Under the pieces are notes generated by a model. It had not been told where the DNA came from. It was given only the letters and a program-made list of their open reading frames with translations, and did not search any database. Positions 26,041-33,041 of a stretch of DNA of 33,041 bases are shown one piece after another. The position numbers were made by a program, and so were the translations under genes. How positions within the stretch are numbered: the first letter of the stretch is position 1; each line of letters opens with the position of its first letter. The DNA is from Spirochaetae bacterium HGW-Spirochaetae-7 (GTDB lineage: Bacteria > Spirochaetota > Spirochaetia > Treponematales > UBA12059): contig PGXR01000002.1 in assembly GCA_002839245.1 (NCBI GenBank), positions 1 through 33,041 of the forward strand, read 5' to 3'.

Positions 26041-27071
26041 CGAGTGAAAGGAGCAACAAGGATATGGGCCATGGAGGCGATGGATTGCATGCGCGTGGAT
26101 TCTCGGTACTGGGAATGAGGATAAGGCTCGATTCCAACAATTACGAACTTCTTTCCGATGATGAATATTTCCAGGGGAAAGGAGCCCAGCTTCATTCCTT
26201 GCTGTCGAATTTCGGCAGGCTTGACGAGCTCCCGGACGAGGGGGAATTCGACCTGCGCGTGTCCCTCGTCGACGACCCACGATACCCGCCCATGCTGTAC
26301 CGTGAATGCACCGGCGCATACAGCATCACTGGATCCCTCGTGGATTGCGAACGCGCCGCGATTGACAAAAGGGCGAGCGTATTCGGCAACATGGGCCTCT
26401 TCTCGAAACTGCTGGTCAGGGAACTGGAATTCCGGGGCATCTATTCGATCCACTCGACCTCGTTCTACGAGCGCGCCCGGAACAGGCTGTACGTGGTGAT
26501 GGGCGGATCGGGCTCCGGCAAGAGCACGGTCCTCTTGAACGCGCTCTCGGTCGGGGGGATCGAAGTCTTCGGCACTGAACTCACGCACTTCTCGTTCGGG
26601 AATGGCGCGACGAGGATGCTCAAGGGGTCGCTGTGGCAGAATTGCAGGATGGGGAACCTTATGTTCGATTTTCCCTGGCTCATGGAACGCTTCGGCCTGA
26701 AGCCGCCCACAGGTGATCCGTGGCACAGCTATCGATCGATTCCGCTGCTCGAGCAGCAGGTTCCCGAGGAGCACCTCGACGACGCCTCGATCGTGCTCGT
26801 CATGCCACGGATCGAGGGAGAACGTCATACCTCGATCCGCCGCGGACTCCTGCCTGGCTCGTTGCGGTTCCCGCTGTTTCAGAACCTGTCGGACAAGGTG
26901 ACGCCACCCACGCTCCTGTGGGGCAAGCACTTCATTCCGTCCGTCGATACGCCCGACAGGCAGACGGCCAGGATGGAAGCCGCGACCAGGTTCATCGAGG
27001 AGGCCCCGATAGTCGAATGCTGGGACGTTCTGTCATCGCCCAATGATTGCCTGACCGGAATTTTCCCGTGA
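26037..27071 (+). CDS. HprK-like P-loop protein
   Basis: 344 residues. A P-loop, MGGSGSGKST (Lys162), follows IYSIHSTSFYE, the layout of HPr kinase/phosphorylase domains in which a short sheet leads into the Walker A loop. The acidic DD pair that follows in true HprK is not evident (VFGTELTHF instead). The first 140 residues have no family I recognise. Similar HprK-like proteins of unknown role occur in other gene clusters. It could phosphorylate a small molecule or a protein of this pathway, or sense ATP. It is translationally coupled to the LarA-like gene; 64 bases separate it from the ComA-like gene. Confidence 0.6.
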   Translation: MTSERSNKDMGHGGDGLHARGFSVLGMRIRLDSNNYELLSDDEYFQGKGAQLHSLLSNFGRLDELPDEGEFDLRVSLVDDPRYPPMLYRECTGAYSITGSLVDCERAAIDKRASVFGNMGLFSKLLVRELEFRGIYSIHSTSFYERARNRLYVVMGGSGSGKSTVLLNALSVGGIEVFGTELTHFSFGNGATRMLKGSLWQNCRMGNLMFDFPWLMERFGLKPPTGDPWHSYRSIPLLEQQVPEEHLDDASIVLVMPRIEGERHTSIRRGLLPGSLRFPLFQNLSDKVTPPTLLWGKHFIPSVDTPDRQTARMEAATRFIEEAPIVECWDVLSSPNDCLTGIFP

Positions 27072-27135
27072 GACCCTTGATGGACCTCGCGCCTGGAACC
27101 CTTGGACCATGTTCGATCATCGTAGGAGGAATTCA

Positions 27136-27957
27136 ATGAACGAGACAGTGAAGAAGGGAATGGACGGCGTGTATCCATTCCCCGTTTCCGGCAGGGCCGG
27201 CCAGCCCCGCTCCACGGGGCTGACCATGGTCATCGACATGGGCAGCGGCCTGGCCGCGACTCAGGACCTCTTGGACTATGCCGGCTATTGCATCGACATG
27301 TTCAAGCTATCATCCGGAACGATGGCCTTGTATCCCGACCCGATACTCCGGCGGAAGGTGGAGTTGATCCGGTCCCGGGGCATCGAGGTGGAGGCGGGCG
27401 GTTCGCATTTCGAGGTCGCGAACTGGAAAGGCGCGAGCACGAAGTATTTCAGGAAGCTGGTCGAACTCGGCGTGGATGTCGTGGAGATCGCCGACGGTCA
27501 TTTGCCCCTCGCGGACAGCGTCCGTATCGACCGGATCAAGGAAGCGAAGGACCTGGGCCTGAAGGTGGCAACCGAGGTAGGCAAGAAGGAACCGTCGAAG
27601 AACCTAAAGGCACAGACCATCCTGGAACAGTACCGCGAGAACATCGACGCCGGCAGCGATTACATCATCATCGAAGGCAAGGCTTCCGGCATGGACGTCG
27701 GAATATTCGATGAAAAGGGCAACATCGACGAATCGGAGCTGGCCGAGATAACCTGTGGAATTTCCGATATGGGCAGGGTGATATGGGAAGCGCCGCTACG
27801 GCCCCAGCAGCAGGCGCTGATCCTGCGATTCGGCCCCAATGTGAACCTCGGGAACATTTTTCCACAGGAGGTCTACCCCCTCGAACTGCTTCGCAACGGG
27901 CTCATGCTGTCACCGCTCATCGAAGCGTACAAGCGCGAACGGGGGGAGTCAAAATGA
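27136..27957 (+). CDS. Phosphosulfolactate synthase (ComA) family protein
   Basis: 273 residues, TIM-barrel ComA family. Motifs in order: PRSTGLTMVIDMGSG, CIDMFKLSSGTMALY, GGSHFEVA, LGVDVVEIADGHLPL, ATEVGKKEP, YIIIEGKASG, VIWEAPLRPQQQALI and FGPNVNLGNIFPQEV. The family enzyme adds sulfite to phosphoenolpyruvate to give (R)-2-phospho-3-sulfolactate in coenzyme M synthesis. The other coenzyme M genes (comB, comC, comDE) are absent here, and the setting is catabolic, so the reaction may run in reverse or act on a related phosphoenol compound. AGGAGGA lies six bases before the ATG. The stop overlaps the transketolase start (ATGA). Confidence 0.88.
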   Translation: MNETVKKGMDGVYPFPVSGRAGQPRSTGLTMVIDMGSGLAATQDLLDYAGYCIDMFKLSSGTMALYPDPILRRKVELIRSRGIEVEAGGSHFEVANWKGASTKYFRKLVELGVDVVEIADGHLPLADSVRIDRIKEAKDLGLKVATEVGKKEPSKNLKAQTILEQYRENIDAGSDYIIIEGKASGMDVGIFDEKGNIDESELAEITCGISDMGRVIWEAPLRPQQQALILRFGPNVNLGNIFPQEVYPLELLRNGLMLSPLIEAYKRERGESK

Positions 27958-28781
27958 AACTGACGGTTTCCGAACTGGAATGCAAGGCCCGGGAACTGAG
28001 ACTGGACTCCATCGAGATGATAGCGCAGGCGGGAGGCGGCCATCTCGGGGGCTCGCTGAGCGCCATGGACATCATGACCGCGCTGTATTTCAACGTCATG
28101 CGAATCGATCCGGAACATCCGATGAAGGCCGACCGGGACAGGTTCATCCTGTCGGCGGGCCACAAGGCCGCAGGCTACGTGCCCGTGCTCGCCGCGCGGG
28201 GGTATTTCTCAAGGGACCTGCTGCCGACGTTCAACAAGCTCGACAGCCGGTTCGGTATGCATCCCGACATGCACAAGATTCCCGGCTGCGACGCGTCCAC
28301 GGGCAGCCTGGGCCACGGCTTGCCGGTCGGGCTGGGCATGGCGCTGGCGCTCCGGCTCGACGGATTCGACAGCAAGGTGTTCGTGCTCCTGGGCGACGGC
28401 GAGCTGCACGAGGGCACCAACTGGGAGGCCGCGATGGGGGCGGCCCAGCACAAGACCTCGAGCCTGGTCGCCATCGTCGACTACAACAAGTGTTCCATGG
28501 ACGGCCCGATAGACCAGGTCGTCTCGCTCGAACCGCTGGTCGACAAGTGGAAATCATTCGGGTGGGAGACCATCCGCATCGACGGCAACGACATGGCGCA
28601 GGTGCTCGGGGCGCTCAAGGAGGCGGCCGATCGAGGCAATCGAGGCAACCCGGTGGTCATCGTCGCCGATACGGTCAAGGGCAAGGGCGCGGCCTTCGCC
28701 GAGGGCGACTACCGCTGGCATTACGGCTGCCCGAGCGAAGATCAGCTGGCTGAAGCCAGAACGGCGCTGGGAGGCGAGTGA
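27954..28781 (+). CDS. Transketolase, N-terminal (ThDP-binding) subunit
   Basis: 275 residues. Contains GGGHLGGSLSAMDIMTALYF, LSAGHKAAGY, TGSLGHGLPVGLGMALAL and the ThDP-binding motif GDGELHEGTNWEAA through Asn178 (GDG at 147-149, then N about 30 residues on). Split transketolases need the C-terminal subunit, encoded next. They move a two-carbon ketol unit from a ketose to an aldose. Split enzymes dedicated to unusual sugars are known for apulose-4-phosphate and 6-deoxy-6-sulfofructose breakdown. Coupled by four-base overlap to the ComA-like gene. Confidence 0.92.
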   Translation: MKLTVSELECKARELRLDSIEMIAQAGGGHLGGSLSAMDIMTALYFNVMRIDPEHPMKADRDRFILSAGHKAAGYVPVLAARGYFSRDLLPTFNKLDSRFGMHPDMHKIPGCDASTGSLGHGLPVGLGMALALRLDGFDSKVFVLLGDGELHEGTNWEAAMGAAQHKTSSLVAIVDYNKCSMDGPIDQVVSLEPLVDKWKSFGWETIRIDGNDMAQVLGALKEAADRGNRGNPVVIVADTVKGKGAAFAEGDYRWHYGCPSEDQLAEARTALGGE

Positions 28782-28782
28782 C

Positions 28783-29748
28783 ATGGCTGGATTGAGCATG
28801 GCCGACATCGAGAAGATGTCCGCCCGGGACGCCTTCGGGCTGGCATTGTCTGAAATCGGCGCGGAAAACGTAAACGTCGTCCTTCTGGGAGCGGATGCCA
28901 TCGGGTCTACGCGGGCAGCGGGATTCGCGAAGCGATTTCCCGACCGGACCTTCAATTTCGGGATCGCGGAACAGGAGATGATCTCGGCCGCCGCCGGGTT
29001 CGCCGCTTGCGGCAAGATACCCGTGGCGACCGCCTACGGCTTCCTCATCTCGCTCCGGGCCTGCGAACAGGTCCGGTCGGACATCTGTTACCCGAACCTC
29101 AACGTCAAGCTGATGTCGACGCATACCGGTCTCACCATGGCGGAGGCGGGAACGACCCATCACTCCACCGAGGACATCGCCATAATGCGCAGCTTCGCGA
29201 ACATGACGATAGTCGCTCCGTCGGATTCCGTGGAGACGGTCAAGGCGGTCAGGGCCGTCATCGACTACCCGGGTCCGGTCTACCTACGGATGGGACGGGG
29301 CGAGACCGAATCCGTCAACCGCGGGGATTACGAGTTCGTCATCGGAAAGGCGATCACGCTGCGCGAAGGCACAGCGGTCACCATCATCGCCTGCGGCATC
29401 ATGGTAGCGGAGGCCCTGAAGGCGGCCGCGAAGTTGTCGTCGGAAGGCGTTTCCGCGCGCGTGATCAACATGCACACGATCAAACCCCTTGACGTCGAAG
29501 CAGTACTGCGCGCGGCCAGGGAGACAGGAGCCATCGTGACGGCGGAAGAACATACCGTGATAGGCGGATTGGGCGAGGCCGTCGCCGGGGTCGTCTGCGA
29601 GAACTCGCCGGTTCCAGTGGTGAAGGTCGGCTTGAATGATTGCTACGGAATCATCGGACCGGAAGACATGGTCAAGCAGAGGCTCGGCCTCGACGCTGAA
29701 TCGATTTTCAAGGCGGCGAAGAAGGCGATCCTGCATAAAGTCGATTGA
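28783..29748 (+). CDS. Transketolase, C-terminal subunit
   Basis: 321 residues with the pyrimidine-binding domain and a transketolase C-terminal domain. Catalytic Glu63 lies in FNFGIAEQEMISAAAGFA, the residue that protonates the thiamin N1'. MSTHTGLTMAEAGTTHHSTE is the characteristic loop, and VTAEEHTVIGGLGEAVA marks the last domain. It starts one base after the N-terminal subunit stop, so the two are made in equal amounts. No gap or missing catalytic residue is visible. Confidence 0.92.
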   Translation: MAGLSMADIEKMSARDAFGLALSEIGAENVNVVLLGADAIGSTRAAGFAKRFPDRTFNFGIAEQEMISAAAGFAACGKIPVATAYGFLISLRACEQVRSDICYPNLNVKLMSTHTGLTMAEAGTTHHSTEDIAIMRSFANMTIVAPSDSVETVKAVRAVIDYPGPVYLRMGRGETESVNRGDYEFVIGKAITLREGTAVTIIACGIMVAEALKAAAKLSSEGVSARVINMHTIKPLDVEAVLRAARETGAIVTAEEHTVIGGLGEAVAGVVCENSPVPVVKVGLNDCYGIIGPEDMVKQRLGLDAESIFKAAKKAILHKVD

Positions 29749-29762
29749 TCGGGAGGTACGCG

Positions 29763-31601
29763 ATGGTTGGCGGATATTGGCTCAAGGCGCTGAGGGTCGA
29801 GCTTGATACTGGAATCGTTCGTGACGAGGCCCTGGACGAGGGCCTGGCCAGAGCCTGCATCGGCGGCGCGGGTTTTGCAGCCCACTTCCTCTCGCGAGAG
29901 GTCGGCCGGGACGTCGCGGCCAGGTCTCCGGAGAATCTGCTGATATTCGCGACCGGCCCCTTCCAGGCGATGAAGATGCCTGGCGCCGCGAAGTTTTCTA
30001 TCTGCACGCGATCCCCGCTGACCGGGACATTCACCGACTCCGCGGCCGGGGGCGATTTCGGCTTCGCCTTGAAGCATAGCGGCTATGACCTCGTCATCGT
30101 CTCCGGGCGGAGCGGGACGCCTGTCTATGTCCACGTATCCGACGGGACCGCCAGGATACTACCCGCGGTCGACCTGTGGGGCAAGGATACGATCGACACC
30201 TACGGGATACTCGCAGCAAGGCATGGCGGAGCCTCCGTTGCCGCCATCGGCTCGGCGGGCGAGAACGGCGTGGCCATGTCATGTGTCTATGTCGACGGGT
30301 ACTCGGCCGCCGGCCGCGGCGGGACCGGCTGCGTGATGGGCTCCAAGAACCTGAAGGCCCTGGTCGTCTCCGGAACCCTCGAAGTGCCGCTAGCGGACAG
30401 GACGAGGGTCGAGGACCTCGAGAAACGTTACAGGAAGTCGATCGCCGGGACGGCGGCGGGTTTAAGGGAAGGCGGGACCGTCGGCGGACTCGTCCCCGGC
30501 GAGGAATCCGGCAACCTTCCGCTACGGAACTGGAGCCAGACGGGGTGGAAGGAAGGGGCCGGCAAGATAGGATACCCCGGGTATTCCTCGCTCAACAACA
30601 AGCTCCATCCATGCACGTATTGCACGATTTCGTGCCACCGGCGATCGGACGTTTCCTTCCCCGACGGTTATTCGTACAAGGGGCCGGCTCCGGAATACGA
30701 GACACTGGCGATGCTCGGCGCCTGTTGCCTCGTCGACGACCTTGAGTCGCTGGTGAAGGCGAACGATCTGTGCAACCGAGCCGGCCTCGATACCATGAGT
30801 TCAGGCGGATGCGCCGCCTTTGCCATGGAAGCCCTGGAGAAGGTTCATACGAACGGGCATCTTCCCGCGTATCCGCTGACCTGGGGCGATGGCGACGGTC
30901 TGCTGAAATTCATCGGCGAGCTGGCGGGTCGAACGGGATTCGGGGGCCTGTTCTCGGAGGGAATAGTCCCGGCCGCCAGTCGCTTCGCGCCGGAAGCCGC
31001 CGCCTACGCGCATCATGTCAAGGGCCAGGACATTCCGGCTCATGATCCGCGGGTCTATTTCAACCTCGGCTTGTCCTACGCGACGGGCAATCGGGGCGCC
31101 TGCCACATGAGGGCGTATTCCCAGATCGCGACGATGGGAGCCTTGTTGCCGGAGGTCGGCATCGACGTCGCCCCGGCGCCGGACACGCTCGAGGGAGCCG
31201 CCCATGTCGTCAAGACCTACCAAGACTTTACGTCATTCTACAATTCCTGCGTGCTGTGCCAGTTCATGATCTGGGGCGGGCTGAGCCTGGGTGACATGAC
31301 CGACTGCCTGAACGCCATTACCGGCTGGCGGATGGAACCCCGGGACGTCATGGAATGCGGGGAGAGGGTCTTCACCATCCAGCGGGCGTTGAATACCAGG
31401 TGGGGAATTTCACGGAAGGACGACACCCTTCCAGAACGGTTCTTTACGGCCGCTTCGGCGGGACCCCGGGCCGGCAAGGCTCCCGACAGGGATCGATTCG
31501 CCGCCGAGCTTTCCGAGCTGTACCGGCTCCGCGGCTGGGACCAGGATGGCCTCGTCACCGCGGAGACCAGCGACCGCCTCGGGTTGGCGTCATGGATGTA
31601 G
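29763..31601 (+). CDS. Aldehyde:ferredoxin oxidoreductase (tungsten/molybdenum bis-pterin family)
   Basis: 612 residues, the length of archaeal AOR. The 4Fe-4S ligands are Cys284, Cys287 and Cys291 (CTYCTISC) and one of Cys496/Cys499 (NSCVLC), close to Cys288, 291, 295 and 494 of Pyrococcus AOR. N-terminal pterin-contact motifs include GGAGFAAHFL, FATGPFQAMKMPGAAKFSI, and AAGRGGTGCVMGSKNLKA. The enzyme oxidises aldehydes to acids with ferredoxin as acceptor and is oxygen-sensitive, so the pathway is likely used anaerobically. GGGAGG precedes the ATG at 29763. In context its substrate is probably the aldehyde left after transketolase action. The 3' end overlaps the epimerase gene by 10 bases. 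Confidence 0.93.
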   Translation: MVGGYWLKALRVELDTGIVRDEALDEGLARACIGGAGFAAHFLSREVGRDVAARSPENLLIFATGPFQAMKMPGAAKFSICTRSPLTGTFTDSAAGGDFGFALKHSGYDLVIVSGRSGTPVYVHVSDGTARILPAVDLWGKDTIDTYGILAARHGGASVAAIGSAGENGVAMSCVYVDGYSAAGRGGTGCVMGSKNLKALVVSGTLEVPLADRTRVEDLEKRYRKSIAGTAAGLREGGTVGGLVPGEESGNLPLRNWSQTGWKEGAGKIGYPGYSSLNNKLHPCTYCTISCHRRSDVSFPDGYSYKGPAPEYETLAMLGACCLVDDLESLVKANDLCNRAGLDTMSSGGCAAFAMEALEKVHTNGHLPAYPLTWGDGDGLLKFIGELAGRTGFGGLFSEGIVPAASRFAPEAAAYAHHVKGQDIPAHDPRVYFNLGLSYATGNRGACHMRAYSQIATMGALLPEVGIDVAPAPDTLEGAAHVVKTYQDFTSFYNSCVLCQFMIWGGLSLGDMTDCLNAITGWRMEPRDVMECGERVFTIQRALNTRWGISRKDDTLPERFFTAASAGPRAGKAPDRDRFAAELSELYRLRGWDQDGLVTAETSDRLGLASWM

Positions 31602-32431
31602 GCGTTCATGTTTCGCTGTGGACCCCGGAATGGACCAGCCCCTTTCTCGACGGGATCGACAAGGCGGCAGACCTGGGATGTAGTTGCGTGGAGATACCGC
31701 TGATGGATCCGGCCAATTTCCCGCTCGATGACACAAGGCGGCGTCTCGCCGCGAACGGGCTCAGTGTCTACTGCGGCACCGGCCTGAGCAAGGAAACCGA
31801 TATCGGCAGCTCAACCGAATCGATACGCGAAAACGGCATCCGCCACCTGAGCGAATGCCTCCGGCTCTGCGCCGAGCTCGGCAGCGATTCACTCGGGGGG
31901 GTCATCCATTCACCTTGGGGCCTGAAGGGGCGCGCCGATCCAGGATATTCCCGGCGCGTCGCCTCGTCGCTCGCCCGGCTCGCGGACTTGGCAGCGAAAA
32001 ATGGCACGTCGCTGGCGCTGGAGTGCATCAACCGCTACGAGAACTCCTTCCTGAACACCGTGGACCAGTGCCTGGCTCTTCTCGGGATCATCGGCAGGGA
32101 AAACGTCGGCCTGCATCTTGATACCTATCATATGAACATCGAGGAGAGCGGGATGGTCGCGGCCATGACGAGGGCCGGCGCCAGGCTCCTCAGGTTGCAC
32201 TTGAGCGAGAACACGAGGGGATATCCGGGATCGGGGGCACTTGCCTGGGACGAGATCATCGCCGCCGCTAAGGCCTCCGGCTATAAGGGGCCTTGGATAC
32301 TGGAAAGTTATGTGCAGCCGGATTTCCCGGCTTCATCGGATGTCTGCGTCTGGAGACCCATCGAGCCTGACAGTTCCGAAAGCCTGCGTCGTTCTATCGA
32401 TTTCATCAGGGAGCTTGTTTCGGCCGATTGA
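31592..32431 (+). CDS. D-tagatose/D-psicose 3-epimerase family TIM-barrel protein
   Basis: 279 residues, xylose-isomerase-like TIM barrel. The metal ligands are Glu144 (LECINRYE), Asp177 (LDTYHMNIEE), His203 (LHLSENTRG) and Glu238 (LESYV). They match Glu152, Asp185, His211 and Glu246 of Pseudomonas D-tagatose 3-epimerase with a constant offset of eight. Such enzymes epimerise C3 of free ketoses, or isomerise related sugars such as D-apiose. Here it would reshape the ketose made by the fucose-isomerase-like enzyme so the transketolase can accept it. It overlaps the aldehyde oxidoreductase stop; it is the last enzyme gene of the run. Confidence 0.88.
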   Translation: MDVGVHVSLWTPEWTSPFLDGIDKAADLGCSCVEIPLMDPANFPLDDTRRRLAANGLSVYCGTGLSKETDIGSSTESIRENGIRHLSECLRLCAELGSDSLGGVIHSPWGLKGRADPGYSRRVASSLARLADLAAKNGTSLALECINRYENSFLNTVDQCLALLGIIGRENVGLHLDTYHMNIEESGMVAAMTRAGARLLRLHLSENTRGYPGSGALAWDEIIAAAKASGYKGPWILESYVQPDFPASSDVCVWRPIEPDSSESLRRSIDFIRELVSAD

Positions 32432-32519
32432 GCAGCGTTTGAAGTATGGAATATGATGCATCGTAACCACCGGAATTCGCGGACTGATCATCGTGCGAGA
32501 AGCCATTCGGAGTATAGCC

Positions 32520-33041
32520 ATGCGTAGTGATGTCAAGATGACGGAATCGGAAAACTCGCCCCTGTACAAAATAGCGTACCACAACCTCCGGGAAGCCATC
32601 CTGAACGGCCAGCTTCCGCCGGGAACCAAACTGGTCGAGCAAGCCATCTCTACCCAGATGGCGATAAGCAAGACTCCAATCCGCGAGGCGATACGCGAAC
32701 TCGCCCAGGAAGGGCTCATCCTTTTCAAGGCCAGGCGTGGCATCACTGTCATCGATTTTACGGAGAAGGATATCAACGAGCTGGTCACCCTGCGATCCAG
32801 CCTCGAGGTACTCGGAGTACGCCTGGCGCACGAAAACCTGGTCGAGGACGATTTCTTCACGTTGCGCGCCATCCTGGACAGGATCGTCGCCGCCGAGAAG
32901 GCCCACGACTATGCGGGACTTTCGGATCTCGATATCGAGTTCCACCAGTTCATCATCGAGAAGTCAGGCAACAAGCGGCTGGTCAAGGCATGGAAGGATA
33001 TCGCGTCCCAGATGAACGTTCTTTTTCGCATGATCCGCTAC
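32520..33041 (+). CDS. GntR-family (FCD) transcriptional regulator, 3' truncated
   Basis: 174 residues are visible before the window ends. A GntR winged helix (YKIAYHNLREAILNGQLPPG, then SKTPIREAIRELAQEGL) is followed by the start of an FCD ligand-binding domain (LVTLRSSLEVLGVRLA, and DIEFHQFIIEKSGN with the metal-ligand D and H). FCD proteins sense sugar acids and related carboxylates, so an intermediate of the operon could be the inducer. The ATG at 32520 has CGGAG upstream; an in-frame GTG at 32493 is an alternative. It lies 88 bases after the epimerase gene. The palindrome at 15721-15732 is the likely target. Confidence 0.88.
   Translation, partial: MRSDVKMTESENSPLYKIAYHNLREAILNGQLPPGTKLVEQAISTQMAISKTPIREAIRELAQEGLILFKARRGITVIDFTEKDINELVTLRSSLEVLGVRLAHENLVEDDFFTLRAILDRIVAAEKAHDYAGLSDLDIEFHQFIIEKSGNKRLVKAWKDIASQMNVLFRMIRY

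Noticed and set aside
15764-32431. Canonical sulfo-transketolase (sulfoquinovose) pathway
   Set aside because: A split transketolase is present, but no sulfoquinovosidase or sulfoacetaldehyde dehydrogenase/reductase is recognisable, and the nucleoside-hydrolase, ComA and LarA genes are not part of it.
14657-32431. Methionine salvage or the 5-deoxyribose (MtnK-MtnA-aldolase) route
   Set aside because: Only an MtnK-like kinase is present; there is no MtnA-like isomerase or class II aldolase in the window.

Overview
The window is about 33 kb of GC-rich, densely coded bacterial DNA with no rRNA, tRNA, CRISPR or transposase genes that I can see. The gene mix suggests a free-living, largely anaerobic heterotroph exposed to metals and oxidants: a tungsten-type aldehyde:ferredoxin oxidoreductase, a LarA-type nickel-pincer enzyme, an Fe-S-linked adenylate cyclase and cyclic-nucleotide-binding protein, a mer locus and several thiol/peroxide defence proteins. 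A spirochaete would fit, but this is a low-confidence guess because the window has no phylogenetic marker.

Positions 1-4.6 kb hold the 3' end of a cyclic-nucleotide-binding protein, a DMT-type membrane protein, an exported rhodanese, and a compact mercury locus. merA and merR are divergent, separated by a textbook MerR-type promoter with a 19-bp spacer. Positions 4.6-7.7 kb are a thiol/flavin stress block: a peroxiredoxin, a divergent iron-sulfur flavoprotein, two AhpD-like proteins and a TetR regulator, with a strong palindrome in the divergent promoter. Positions 7.7-14.5 kb hold a cytochrome P460-like lipoprotein, a DUF2769/[2Fe-2S]/adenylate cyclase fusion, a four-gene set (YHS protein, DUF1684, TSUP exporter, fatty acid hydroxylase-like), a TVP38-like membrane protein, and an ECF sigma factor with a zinc-finger anti-sigma factor.

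Positions 14.6-33 kb are the main interest. An MtnK-like kinase gene precedes a strong promoter with a 12-bp palindrome inside its spacer. That promoter opens a roughly 17-kb, one-direction, mostly overlapping gene run: atypical nucleoside hydrolase, YnjBCD-type ABC importer (binding protein, two permeases, ATPase), L-fucose/arabinose-isomerase-like protein, ADP-ribosylglycohydrolase fused to ankyrin repeats, second atypical nucleoside hydrolase, LarA-like epimerase/racemase, HprK-like P-loop protein, phosphosulfolactate synthase (ComA) homologue, split transketolase, aldehyde:ferredoxin oxidoreductase, and a tagatose/psicose 3-epimerase family protein. A GntR/FCD regulator follows and runs off the right edge.

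The run looks like a complete uptake and breakdown route for an unusual glycoside or nucleoside-like compound: import, glycosidic cleavage, aldose-ketose isomerisation and epimerisation, two-carbon removal by transketolase, oxidation of the aldehyde product, stereo-inversion of the 2-hydroxyacid, and entry to central metabolism. The ComA homologue raises the specific possibility that the substrate is a sulfonated sugar and that the last step yields phosphoenolpyruvate and sulfite. That is an inference to be tested. I do not know a described pathway with this gene set.
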